A DNA stretch of 64,000 nt from Parachlamydiales bacterium (lineage in GTDB: Bacteria; Chlamydiota; Chlamydiia; Chlamydiales; Rhabdochlamydiaceae). Under the pieces are notes generated by a model. It worked only from the letters and a program-made list of their open reading frames with translations. It did not search any database and was not told the DNA's origin. Below are positions 50,344 to 58,637 of this stretch, piece after piece; within the stretch, counting starts at the first letter, position 1, and each line of letters opens with the position of its first letter. The position numbers were made by a program, and so were the translations under genes. The stretch spans positions 1 through 64,000 of the forward strand of contig JAGVMG010000053.1 of NCBI GenBank assembly GCA_020053915.1, written 5' to 3'.

Positions 50344-52458
50344 ATGTTCAATCAGCACAAAATAACCGTTTCTATCGGAGGGCGAGAGATCGTCTTTGAA
50401 ACAGGAAAAATCGCTCGTCAAGCCAATGGAGCTGTCATGGTTCGCTCAGGCGACACGATGCTGCTCGCGACCGCTTGTGCAGCAGCGACAGCCTCCCCCG
50501 ATATCGACTTCCTTCCCTTACGTGTCGATTACCAGGAAAAATTCTCTTCTGCCGGAAAAACACTCGGCGGCTTTATCAAACGTGAAGGACGTCCTACAGA
50601 AAAAGAAATTTTAACCTGCCGCTTGATCGATCGCCCAATCCGCCCGATGTTCGTAGAGGGATTTTATAAGGAAGTGCAGCTCTTGGCATACGTCTATTCT
50701 TATGATGGTCTGCACTCCCCCGATCCTCTGGCGATCTGCGCATGCTCAGCGGCTCTTGTCATCTCCGATATCCCATTAGTTAAGCCCATTGGCGCTGTAC
50801 GCGTCGGCCTCATCGGCGACAGCTATGTTGTTAATCCGACCGTCGAAGAACAGAAAAAATCACGCCTCGATCTCATGTTAGCGGGAACAGAAGATGCGAT
50901 TTTGATGATCGAAGGCTACTGCGATTTTCTAACAGAAGAGCAGATCTTGGAAGCAATCGAAGAAGGACATGCCGCGATCCGAACAATTTGCCAAGCGTTA
51001 AGCGACTGGCAAAAACTCATCGGTAAAGCGAAAAACCTTGAAGGTCTTCGCCTCCACTCCACTGAGTTAAAATCAGAAATGGAAACAAAGGTCGGATCAA
51101 AACTCGCAACAGCTCTGCGCATTAAAGACAAAAAACAGCGCGAAGATGCAGTGAAAGTCATCTCTGATGAAATGGTTTCCCATTTCTTCCCAGAAGGAAC
51201 AACTCCTGCGCGCTTTAGCAAAACTGATGTCATGGGCGCCTTTAAAAATGCGCAATCCGACATCTTGCGCAAGATGATCTTGACAGAGGGCGTTCGCAGC
51301 GATGGAAGAACATGTGAGCAGATCCGTCCGATCGACATCGAACTCGCTCTTCTACCCCGCACACATGGCAGCGCTCTTTTCACCCGCGGTGAAACACAGG
51401 CGATCGCTGTAACAACACTCGGCGGCGAGCAGATGGCGATGCGTTCTGAGAATCTCGATGGAGAACAGAGCAGCCGATTCTATCTACAATACTTCTTCCC
51501 TCCTTTTTCTGTAGGCGAAGTGGGACGCATGGGAACTCCAGGCCGCAGAGAAATCGGCCACGGCAAGCTCGCAGAACGATCACTTGCAATGGTGCTTCCA
51601 CATCAAGAGAGCTTCCCTTATACCATCCGCTTAGAGTCTAACATCACCGAATCAAATGGTTCCTCTTCTATGGCAACCGTTTGTGGCGGCTGCTTAGCGC
51701 TGATGGATGCAGGGGTACCGATTAAGCGCCCGATATCGGGTATTGCAATGGGCCTCATTCTCGAAGATGATAAATATGCGATCCTTTCTGACATCCTGGG
51801 CGTTGAAGATGCTTTAGGTGACATGGACTTCAAACTCACGGGCGATGCCACAGGAATCACTGCATTCCAATTGGACATCAAAGTGGAAGGGATCAACAAA
51901 GAGATCATGAAAGCGGCTCTTCTGCAAGCAAAACAGGGACGCACGCACATTCTTCAAAAGATGATCGAAGCCTGCCCAAAACCTAAGGAACAACTTTCTA
52001 CTTATGCTCCACGGATTGAAATAGTCCAGATCAAACCGAGCAAAATTGGAATCGTTATTGGCCCGGGTGGCAAGCAAATCCGAGCGATTGTCGAAGAGAC
52101 AGGTGCTCAGATCGATATCGATGATAGCGGCTTGATCAGCATCTCTGCAACGAGCAATGAAGCTATGGAGCGCGCAAAAGAAATCATCCACAACCTCACT
52201 GCTGAAGCAGAAATCGGCAAAGTGTATATGGGTCGTGTGGTTTCGATTGTGCAGTTTGGTTGCTTTGTCGAGATCATCGGCAAAGAAGGCCTCTGCCACA
52301 TCTCAGAACTCTCGCATAGCAGAGTCGAGAAAGTCTCTGACGTCGTGAAAGAAGGTCAGATGCTCGAAGTGAAAGTGATCGATGTGAACGATCGAGGACA
52401 GATCCGCCTCAGCCATAAAGCTGTGCTACCTGCGCCTCAACCCGCTTCTAAGTCGTAA
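50344..52458 (+). CDS. pnp: Polyribonucleotide nucleotidyltransferase (PNPase)
   Basis: 704 residues from the ATG at 50344 after AGGAGA. Two RNase PH cores: the first opens ITVSIGGREIVFETGKIARQ, the second has RTHGSALFTRGETQ and GDMDFKLTGDATGITAFQLD. They are followed by a KH domain (IGIVIGPGGKQIRAIVEETG) and an S1 domain ending RLSHKAVLP. It degrades RNA 3'-5' with phosphate. The 5' region (50163-50343) carries small hairpins such as CTCTAA/TTAGAG, as in leaders autoregulated by RNase III. Confidence 0.96.
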   Translation: MFNQHKITVSIGGREIVFETGKIARQANGAVMVRSGDTMLLATACAAATASPDIDFLPLRVDYQEKFSSAGKTLGGFIKREGRPTEKEILTCRLIDRPIRPMFVEGFYKEVQLLAYVYSYDGLHSPDPLAICACSAALVISDIPLVKPIGAVRVGLIGDSYVVNPTVEEQKKSRLDLMLAGTEDAILMIEGYCDFLTEEQILEAIEEGHAAIRTICQALSDWQKLIGKAKNLEGLRLHSTELKSEMETKVGSKLATALRIKDKKQREDAVKVISDEMVSHFFPEGTTPARFSKTDVMGAFKNAQSDILRKMILTEGVRSDGRTCEQIRPIDIELALLPRTHGSALFTRGETQAIAVTTLGGEQMAMRSENLDGEQSSRFYLQYFFPPFSVGEVGRMGTPGRREIGHGKLAERSLAMVLPHQESFPYTIRLESNITESNGSSSMATVCGGCLALMDAGVPIKRPISGIAMGLILEDDKYAILSDILGVEDALGDMDFKLTGDATGITAFQLDIKVEGINKEIMKAALLQAKQGRTHILQKMIEACPKPKEQLSTYAPRIEIVQIKPSKIGIVIGPGGKQIRAIVEETGAQIDIDDSGLISISATSNEAMERAKEIIHNLTAEAEIGKVYMGRVVSIVQFGCFVEIIGKEGLCHISELSHSRVEKVSDVVKEGQMLEVKVIDVNDRGQIRLSHKAVLPAPQPASKS

Positions 52459-52464
52459 ATGAAT

Positions 52465-52497
52465 GAGAGGTGGGTTATACCCACCTCTCTTTTTTTT
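52465..52497. terminator. Bidirectional terminator between pnp and the OppA gene
   Basis: GAGAGGTGGG (52465-52474) pairs with CCCACCTCTC (52480-52489) followed by eight T. It ends transcription of pnp; the convergent OppA gene ends at 52496. Confidence 0.85.
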
Positions 52498-54067
52498 AGA
52501 TACGCGCCTCTTTAAAGTCGATGCAGCCCGACTTATCGATGATAAATCCTTTCAAGTTGCGATTGACCATAAACTTATAGGTATCGACGAAGATCGGAAT
52601 CACTGGCATTTCTTCGACAAGAATCCTTTCTGCGTTTCTTAAGTAATCCAAACGTGTCAGAGAATCGGAAGCCGAAGACGCTAGATTAAGCCATTCTTGA
52701 TACTTTTCATTTTCCCAAAACGAAGCGTTATAGGGAAATTCCTTATTTTTAAAGATTTCTAGATGATAGAGAGGATCGTTATAGACCGCGCTACGCAACA
52801 CCCCTCCCATTTGAAACTGCCCATTGTTAAAGTAGCTCGCGAGCACACTCCACTCGGAGCCTTCAATGGCAACATCAATGCCAAACACCTCTTTCCATCG
52901 CTGCTGGATCGCTTCAGCAAGAGTTTTTTGCCCGGAAATCGTGCTATAGCTCAATGTCACTTGTGGCAAAGTTTGCCGAGTGAGCCCAAGCTCCAAAAGC
53001 CCTTCTTCAAATAGTTGGCAGGCACTTAACGTATCTGCATCGGCATACGTCTCTTCATCATTTAATAAAGAAAGGTTTCTAGGAACGGGGCTTTTATGGG
53101 GAAGGCATCCTTGAAAAATATGATCGGTGAGCATCTTGCGATCGAGCGCATAAGCAAAAGCCCTGCGGATCTTAGAGGAATTATAGGGAAACTTCTCTGT
53201 ATTGACATAGATCCAGTAGGTGCGCGCGACATCTTGATATGAGAGCCTCTCCTGAAAAGAAGAAGAAGAAAGAGCATCTAACGGCAATGTCGTCATCGGA
53301 TCTCCAATAAAGTCGATCTCCCCTTTTTCAAAGAGTGACAACACCGTCATCGGATCTTTGACAAATGAAAATTGAATGGATTGCGTTCCAACATGCTCCC
53401 TATCCCAATACTTCGAATTGGCAATCAATTTTAGATCCACATCCCGTTTCCATACTTCGATATTAAAAGGACCATTGAAGACGGTGGGCTCATTTTCAAA
53501 AGAATAAAGAGGAGAAAAAATCGGGTGGGTCAAGAGATCGAGGAAATAGGGAGCGGGATGCTCAAGTGTGACAATGAGCGTCTGCTCATCTAATGCCATC
53601 ACTCCGACATCATCGAGAGCCATCGTCCCGAGCTTCGCCCCTCTTGCGTTCTTAATGATGTAGAATAGATCCGATCTGGCACAAAGGCTATCTGGTTTAA
53701 GAGCCTCCTTCCAAGATGCCACAAACTGGTGCGCTGTGACCTTGTCTCCGTTTGACCAGAGGTGGGGACGCAATGTAAATGTATAGGTCGTCTGATCGGG
53801 AGAGAGCACCACCTGCTCTGCAGCAGCTAATTGACAAACACCTTCAGAATCCACTCGGGTAAGCCCCTCGAAAAGCAATCTTTCAATGGCCCGACACCGC
53901 AAATCGATCCCGAAGTGGGGATTTAAAGAGAGAGGATCTCCCTCTTGAAAATTCAATTGTAACCTGGAACTTGTTAACACAACCTGCTCGCGACCTGCGA
54001 GAGAGTAGAAAGCGGTGCCGATAATCACAGCACCTAATAGCCCAAAAAAAAGTCTTCGACGTTTCAT
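52496..54067 (-). CDS. OppA-type peptide-binding protein
   Basis: 523 residues. The N-terminal membrane segment is FFGLLGAVIIGTAFYSLAG after MKRRR; no lipobox Cys is evident, so it may be anchored or cleaved. The mature part has the SBP family 5 signature GDPLSLNPHFGIDLRCRAIE, then TYTFTLRPHLWSNGDKVTAH and AYALDRKMLTDHIF. It binds oligopeptides for an ABC importer, but no permease or ATPase genes are adjacent. It is 11 bp downstream of a paralogous gene. Confidence 0.88.
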   Translation of the reverse strand: MKRRRLFFGLLGAVIIGTAFYSLAGREQVVLTSSRLQLNFQEGDPLSLNPHFGIDLRCRAIERLLFEGLTRVDSEGVCQLAAAEQVVLSPDQTTYTFTLRPHLWSNGDKVTAHQFVASWKEALKPDSLCARSDLFYIIKNARGAKLGTMALDDVGVMALDEQTLIVTLEHPAPYFLDLLTHPIFSPLYSFENEPTVFNGPFNIEVWKRDVDLKLIANSKYWDREHVGTQSIQFSFVKDPMTVLSLFEKGEIDFIGDPMTTLPLDALSSSSFQERLSYQDVARTYWIYVNTEKFPYNSSKIRRAFAYALDRKMLTDHIFQGCLPHKSPVPRNLSLLNDEETYADADTLSACQLFEEGLLELGLTRQTLPQVTLSYSTISGQKTLAEAIQQRWKEVFGIDVAIEGSEWSVLASYFNNGQFQMGGVLRSAVYNDPLYHLEIFKNKEFPYNASFWENEKYQEWLNLASSASDSLTRLDYLRNAERILVEEMPVIPIFVDTYKFMVNRNLKGFIIDKSGCIDFKEARI

Positions 54068-54077
54068 TAATACCTCC

Positions 54078-56930
54078 TTAGAAAGATATTAATTTTAAAT
54101 CAACATCTCCATTTTGCGCGATGCAAACGTTCTTAATTTTTGTATTTACACGGTATTTGTACACATGGCGGAAGATCCCAATGACGGGCATTTCTTGAAT
54201 GAGGATCTCCTCAGCTTGCTTTAAAAGCCGATCCCTTGCTTGAGACTCTTTGGCTGCATGGGCTGATTTCAGTAAAGCCGTATACTCCGGATGCTCCCAT
54301 TGAGAAGAGTTATATAAGTTTGTCCGATCGCGGAATAACTCCAAATGAGAACGGGGATAAAAATACGGGGAACTTCTCAAGCAAGCAGCTAACTGAAACT
54401 CTCTTCGATCCAAATGAAGCGATAAACTATTCCATTCCATTCTCACTAAACGGATCGAAACATCTAAAACTTGGCGCAGCTGCTCTTGAATCCTCTTAAC
54501 TAGATATTCCTGCCCTGGGATATCACTATGATAAAATGTCAGTTCAGGGAACTCATTTTTTTTAATTCCAAGCTCCTTTAATCCGGCTGCAAAAAACGCT
54601 TGCGCTTGGGCTGCATTGCCATCCCAACTCTCAAAACCGTCGCATTGCGACTGAGGGATGGGGCTCATGTGTGGATATTGTCCTAAAGTCTTTGTAATTA
54701 TTTTTCGATCAATGGCACAAGCAAACGCTTTGCGAATGGATGCAGATTGCAAAGGGAAAACGCGGGTATTGAGATACACCCAGGATACCTGATCGACCTC
54801 TCTTGATCTCCACAAAGGAACATCAGTATGGTATTCTTGGGGAAGTACACAGTAAGGATCTCCAATCCAATCGAGTTTTTCCTTTTGAAAATCTTCGTAG
54901 ATCGTTTTAAAATCTTTGTGCATCGTGATGTAGACATCATCCAATGCGACATTTTTTTTATCCCAGTAGTAGGGATTGGCTGTCAAGTGAAGCAACTGAT
55001 CTTTCTGCCATTGCCTCACGAGAAAGGGGCCGTTGAATTGAGTCGGCTCTTCTTCACCTTTGTACAAAGGAGAAAGTGCAGGATGAGCGGTGAGGTGTAA
55101 AAAATAGGAAGCTGGATGTTGCAGCTCTACCAAGAGTTTTTGAGGTCCTGCCGCCTTCACTTTCACCTTGTTTAAAGAAATAAGCCCCTGTTTGGCCTTT
55201 CTTGCATTTTTGATCGGATAGAAAAAATCTGCTCTGAGATAAGGAGAATTAGAATTCAATGCCTTTTTCCATGTCTGCTCGAAATCGTAAGCAGTGACCA
55301 TATCTCCATTCGACCACTGGTGTTCACGGAGAAAAAAGGTATATTCCGTTTGAGACGCTGAGATGTGGATTTCTCTTGCCGCTGCAAGCTGAGGCACCCC
55401 TTGCGCATCCAATCGTGTCAGCCCCTCATAAAGCGCGCGGCCTAAACTACGACACCTCTGATCGATCCCAATCTGAGGATTCAAGGAGATAGGGTCTCCT
55501 TCTTGGAAGTTGATCCTCAACACTTTCGCTTCATTTTTGACCTCAGGCCGATTCCTTTGCCCTCGCAGTTTTCGCTCACAGGCATGAAGCAGTCCTAAGG
55601 AAGGATTCACATCGATGAGAAAGAGATAGTGCGCCCCTTCAAATTCAATCGTGCTATACCCGAAACATGAATGGTTTGAAGACTGGATCTCCAGCATTTC
55701 TGGGAGCAAACTCCCCTGCAGCTGCGAGTCTGCTGTTTTAATGATGAGGACAGCATCTTTAGAGGCATAACGGCTCTCGATCAAAAAATGCGTTTTCCCG
55801 AGTTCTTTTTTATATAGCCTGCTAAAAAGAGCAAACACCTGAAGACATGTGCGCGCCGAAATCAAAGTTTGAAAGGAGGGAGGCGTCAAAGAATAAAAGA
55901 CCTCTTCCATAAAAGGATGGAAGGTCGCAAATTTCTCTCTAAATTTAAACAGAATCTCCTCGAACTGCTTGTCCTGTTGAGATAAGAGTCCTCCATTGTA
56001 GTCTCGGAAAGGGCCTAAAATCTGCTCGACTGCTTTTGCGATGTAGTTCCTCGCCTGCCTCAAGTCAATCGACCAATTTTTTTTCAAAAAAAAGTCGTAA
56101 TCCACTTCTAGCAAAAAAATCAACCCTTCACGCACCCGTTTTCCTAAAACACCTAAAGCCACCATTCTTTGGCTGACAAGACGCACAGAGGAGGGAAGAT
56201 GGGCGGCTAACTTTTTAAAAGGAATCGAATCCTTTTTCTGAACCCGCGTTGCCACCACGTTAAACTGCAGGACCTCCTGAATCTGCGAATGAAAAGAAAT
56301 CATCACCTGAGGCAAATCCGCGATCACCCGTTGCTCTTGAGAGAGCTGAATCAAGCTCTTATAGATCTCCTCCTGATTGTAAGGGATCGAGATCGAAGGG
56401 GTTAAGAACTGAATCCCTTGCTTAAGCTCATTGGGAAGATTTTTTTTCAGTAAATTCACTTCTAGCATCGTGAAGTGATTTCCCCGCAATTTCTCAATCT
56501 CCAAATAGCAGAACAAATGCCCGGATTCCTTCTCTTTGCAAGAATAGAACGACCCAAAGGCGATCTTAATGCCCGGCATTAAGTTAGAAAGCGCTTTAAA
56601 AACATGCTTTTCCTCTAATAACTCATGCACATGCAACGTACTGATTCCCAATGCGATACTTAACACACTCTTCCCTTCAACCTTCAACTTAAAAGGTTTG
56701 ACCACCACGCAACGCTGCGAGGAATTCTGCATCTTCTGCATCAACTTGGCTCGTACAAAATAGCTCAGCAGAACAAAACGCTGGATAAAGGCATCAGAGC
56801 GCGTTTCCAGAAATCGATCGCTCATCTGCGCTAATGTCTGAACAAAGACCTTAGACAGATCAGTCGAATAGAATTCAGGAAACCGCTTGAAGCGTTTTTC
56901 AAGGCCTTGCCAGAGATGAAAGGGGATCAC
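54078..56930 (-). CDS. OppA-like solute-binding protein fused to a 475-residue N-terminal region
   Basis: 950 residues. Residues about 475-950 are a full SBP family 5 protein and closely parallel the neighbouring gene (INFQEGDPISLNPQIGIDQR versus LNFQEGDPLSLNPHFGIDLR). Residues 1-470 are unrelated to OppA, soluble and mostly alpha/beta with no signal peptide or membrane segment (FHLWQGLEKRFKRFPEFYS at the start; a short repeat LGISTLHVHELLEEKHVF). I do not recognise this part. A peptide-binding domain without export signal is odd: it may be cytoplasmic, or the N-terminal region may be a separate gene joined by a lost stop. The join falls at a basic stretch (RKLRGQRNRPEVK, about 458-470). Confidence 0.75.
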   Translation of the reverse strand: MIPFHLWQGLEKRFKRFPEFYSTDLSKVFVQTLAQMSDRFLETRSDAFIQRFVLLSYFVRAKLMQKMQNSSQRCVVVKPFKLKVEGKSVLSIALGISTLHVHELLEEKHVFKALSNLMPGIKIAFGSFYSCKEKESGHLFCYLEIEKLRGNHFTMLEVNLLKKNLPNELKQGIQFLTPSISIPYNQEEIYKSLIQLSQEQRVIADLPQVMISFHSQIQEVLQFNVVATRVQKKDSIPFKKLAAHLPSSVRLVSQRMVALGVLGKRVREGLIFLLEVDYDFFLKKNWSIDLRQARNYIAKAVEQILGPFRDYNGGLLSQQDKQFEEILFKFREKFATFHPFMEEVFYSLTPPSFQTLISARTCLQVFALFSRLYKKELGKTHFLIESRYASKDAVLIIKTADSQLQGSLLPEMLEIQSSNHSCFGYSTIEFEGAHYLFLIDVNPSLGLLHACERKLRGQRNRPEVKNEAKVLRINFQEGDPISLNPQIGIDQRCRSLGRALYEGLTRLDAQGVPQLAAAREIHISASQTEYTFFLREHQWSNGDMVTAYDFEQTWKKALNSNSPYLRADFFYPIKNARKAKQGLISLNKVKVKAAGPQKLLVELQHPASYFLHLTAHPALSPLYKGEEEPTQFNGPFLVRQWQKDQLLHLTANPYYWDKKNVALDDVYITMHKDFKTIYEDFQKEKLDWIGDPYCVLPQEYHTDVPLWRSREVDQVSWVYLNTRVFPLQSASIRKAFACAIDRKIITKTLGQYPHMSPIPQSQCDGFESWDGNAAQAQAFFAAGLKELGIKKNEFPELTFYHSDIPGQEYLVKRIQEQLRQVLDVSIRLVRMEWNSLSLHLDRREFQLAACLRSSPYFYPRSHLELFRDRTNLYNSSQWEHPEYTALLKSAHAAKESQARDRLLKQAEEILIQEMPVIGIFRHVYKYRVNTKIKNVCIAQNGDVDLKLISF

Positions 56931-56999
56931 GAGTTACTTTGCCGCTAAAGATTAAACGGGCAAGTGTGCCTTATCGGCTGATTTTTTTCACGGATTGCC

Positions 57000-57902
57000 T
57001 TAACTTTCTGGATGCTCCATTTGGCTAAGGAAAGATTCAATCCATACAGAAAACAGTTCCCAATATAAGTTAATATCTGAGGGCAGTTGAGGAGGCTTCC
57101 AATTTAGTTTCTGAAGAGGAATTTTAAGTTCTATTAACACGTTGCGAATTTCGATTACTTTAACACCCAACGCCTTATTTTCGACCTTAGCGATCCATTG
57201 ACGCAATGGCAAAACTACCTCTAGAATATACCTCCAGGAAGGAATGCAATCGGGGATCGGGCCTAATTCCTTTTTCATCTGGTCTCTTTTGATAAATCGA
57301 TAATGACGTTGATTGCGAACGTTAAACGCCTCAAAAAAACCTGACTGAACAAAACTGTCCAGTAAAAGGGAAAGGCTCCGCTTGCTATATCCGATTTCTG
57401 TAACATCAGCTGCTGTGAAATCATTTTTTTCTTCCGTTAAAAAATATGTCATCAGATCAGCACGCGCGCCTGCCCCAAATAAAGCGCGAAAACGTAAAGA
57501 AAGGAGTGCAGGTAATTCACATCGAGGAGCTTTGGACTTGCCACTGGGACTGAATTTTAAAGGCATTACCTTTGAAAGCAATGGCCAATTGGCTTGAGAG
57601 ATAGAATTTAATGTCGCTGCAAATATTGAAAATGGAAGATCAACCGATGGTCCAAATGTTTTAAGAAGCGTTTTAAGACGACTGATCGAGATAAAATGAT
57701 GATACCGCGCACACCAATCAAGCGCTTCATCGCGAAGCCGCGCATCGACGTCCGCGAGTATAGCTGTAAGAATCACAAGCTCTTCTAATACAATCAAACA
57801 ATGTTGATGCTGCCGTTTCACTCCAGAAACTCCCAATTCCGTCCATAAGCTCCAAGCAATATTGAGAAGCAGCCGATCTAATTTTTGACTAAGAGTCTGC
57901 AC
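57000..57902 (-). CDS. Partner of a nucleotidyltransferase-like gene (possible antitoxin/regulator)
   Basis: 300 residues, helical. A segment of about residues 130-205 looks like a winged helix (ARADLMTYFLTEEKNDFTAA followed by DVTEIGYSKRSLSLLLDSFV, then a basic wing NVRNQRHYRFIKRDQ). It overlaps the start region of the neighbouring gene by 14 bp on the same strand and follows it. The pair resembles AbiE-like or other nucleotidyltransferase toxin-antitoxin modules, in which a winged-helix protein is the antitoxin. The family match is by plan only. Confidence 0.5.
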   Translation of the reverse strand: MQTLSQKLDRLLLNIAWSLWTELGVSGVKRQHQHCLIVLEELVILTAILADVDARLRDEALDWCARYHHFISISRLKTLLKTFGPSVDLPFSIFAATLNSISQANWPLLSKVMPLKFSPSGKSKAPRCELPALLSLRFRALFGAGARADLMTYFLTEEKNDFTAADVTEIGYSKRSLSLLLDSFVQSGFFEAFNVRNQRHYRFIKRDQMKKELGPIPDCIPSWRYILEVVLPLRQWIAKVENKALGVKVIEIRNVLIELKIPLQKLNWKPPQLPSDINLYWELFSVWIESFLSQMEHPES

Positions 57903-58464
57903 TAGATCCCCCCAGAGAGTTTAGAGCCTCATGCAATGTTAGGTCAAATTCATCAGAAACGTCTTGAGTGACGCACCAATGCTTAGCAGTTTGAAGTTCG
58001 GCTTCTGTCGGCCGTAAAAATTTTAGATCCGTAAAATGCTTACTTTGGGGCCCCTGGTCTACGGATGCATACAGTTTGAAACAGATTTGATCAAGACGCC
58101 CCGCGTAATGGATCGTTAGGCCTCCAAATTTACGGGTATGCAAACGGGATTTAAATCCTTCTGGCAGGCCTAATTCCAGCAAAGAAGTAGGGCCTGGATT
58201 TAACCAGTCTTTTCCAATTTCAAGCGCATTTCCTACCTTGTGGACTGCCTGCAGCAAATCATCTGGAAGCGGAGCCGCAGAAACAAGCTCTCCAGAAACC
58301 ATTCTAGCGACGAGATCGAGGTCTTTTGTAGTTCTTTCAAGCTGATTAAGCAGCAAAAGACTCCCGCCTCCAATTGCAACCACCTCATAATAAAGACCTT
58401 GATCACTAAGCATTTGTCCAAGAAGGTCCAAAGCATGCTCTAATATAGCAGAATTCAGATCCAT
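57889..58464 (-). CDS. Nucleotidyltransferase-like protein (DUF6036/AbiEii-like)
   Basis: 191 residues from the Met at 58464, which follows GAGG; the frame is open 27 bp further. VAIGGGSLLLLNQLERTTKD carries the NTase G-G-(G)-S motif (32-35), and D48-L-D50 (TKDLDL) gives the paired metal-binding Asp. The C-terminal part has DQICFKLYASVDQGPQSKHF and later helices typical of DUF6036-type proteins. Such enzymes transfer nucleotides to a target, in some toxins tRNA. It is followed by its overlapping partner gene. Confidence 0.65.
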   Translation of the reverse strand: MDLNSAILEHALDLLGQMLSDQGLYYEVVAIGGGSLLLLNQLERTTKDLDLVARMVSGELVSAAPLPDDLLQAVHKVGNALEIGKDWLNPGPTSLLELGLPEGFKSRLHTRKFGGLTIHYAGRLDQICFKLYASVDQGPQSKHFTDLKFLRPTEAELQTAKHWCVTQDVSDEFDLTLHEALNSLGGSSADS

Positions 58465-58602
58465 GTAAGCCTCATTTTCAAGCAGATTCAAGAGCTTTAA
58501 ACTCTCGAATCGAGAGCTTAAACTTCATAATACTCTCAAAGATATTTATTTGCAATACACTGAAAAGTTAGCGAGTAAAGCAGGATGGTTTAGAGAAAAA
58601 TA

Positions 58603-58629
58603 AAGATCCCCGCAGGAAGCGGGGATCTT
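58603..58629 (-). terminator. Intrinsic terminator of ftsH
   Basis: AAGATCCCCGC (58603-58613) pairs perfectly with GCGGGGATCTT (58619-58629). On the minus strand it is followed by TATTTTTC, 9 bp after the ftsH stop codon. Confidence 0.9.
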
Positions 58630-58637
58630 GAGAACAT

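Noticed and set aside
50163-50351. 62-codon minus-strand ORF in the pnp leader
   Set aside because: No ribosome site and no recognisable protein pattern; it lies opposite the pnp leader, which is likely structured RNA.
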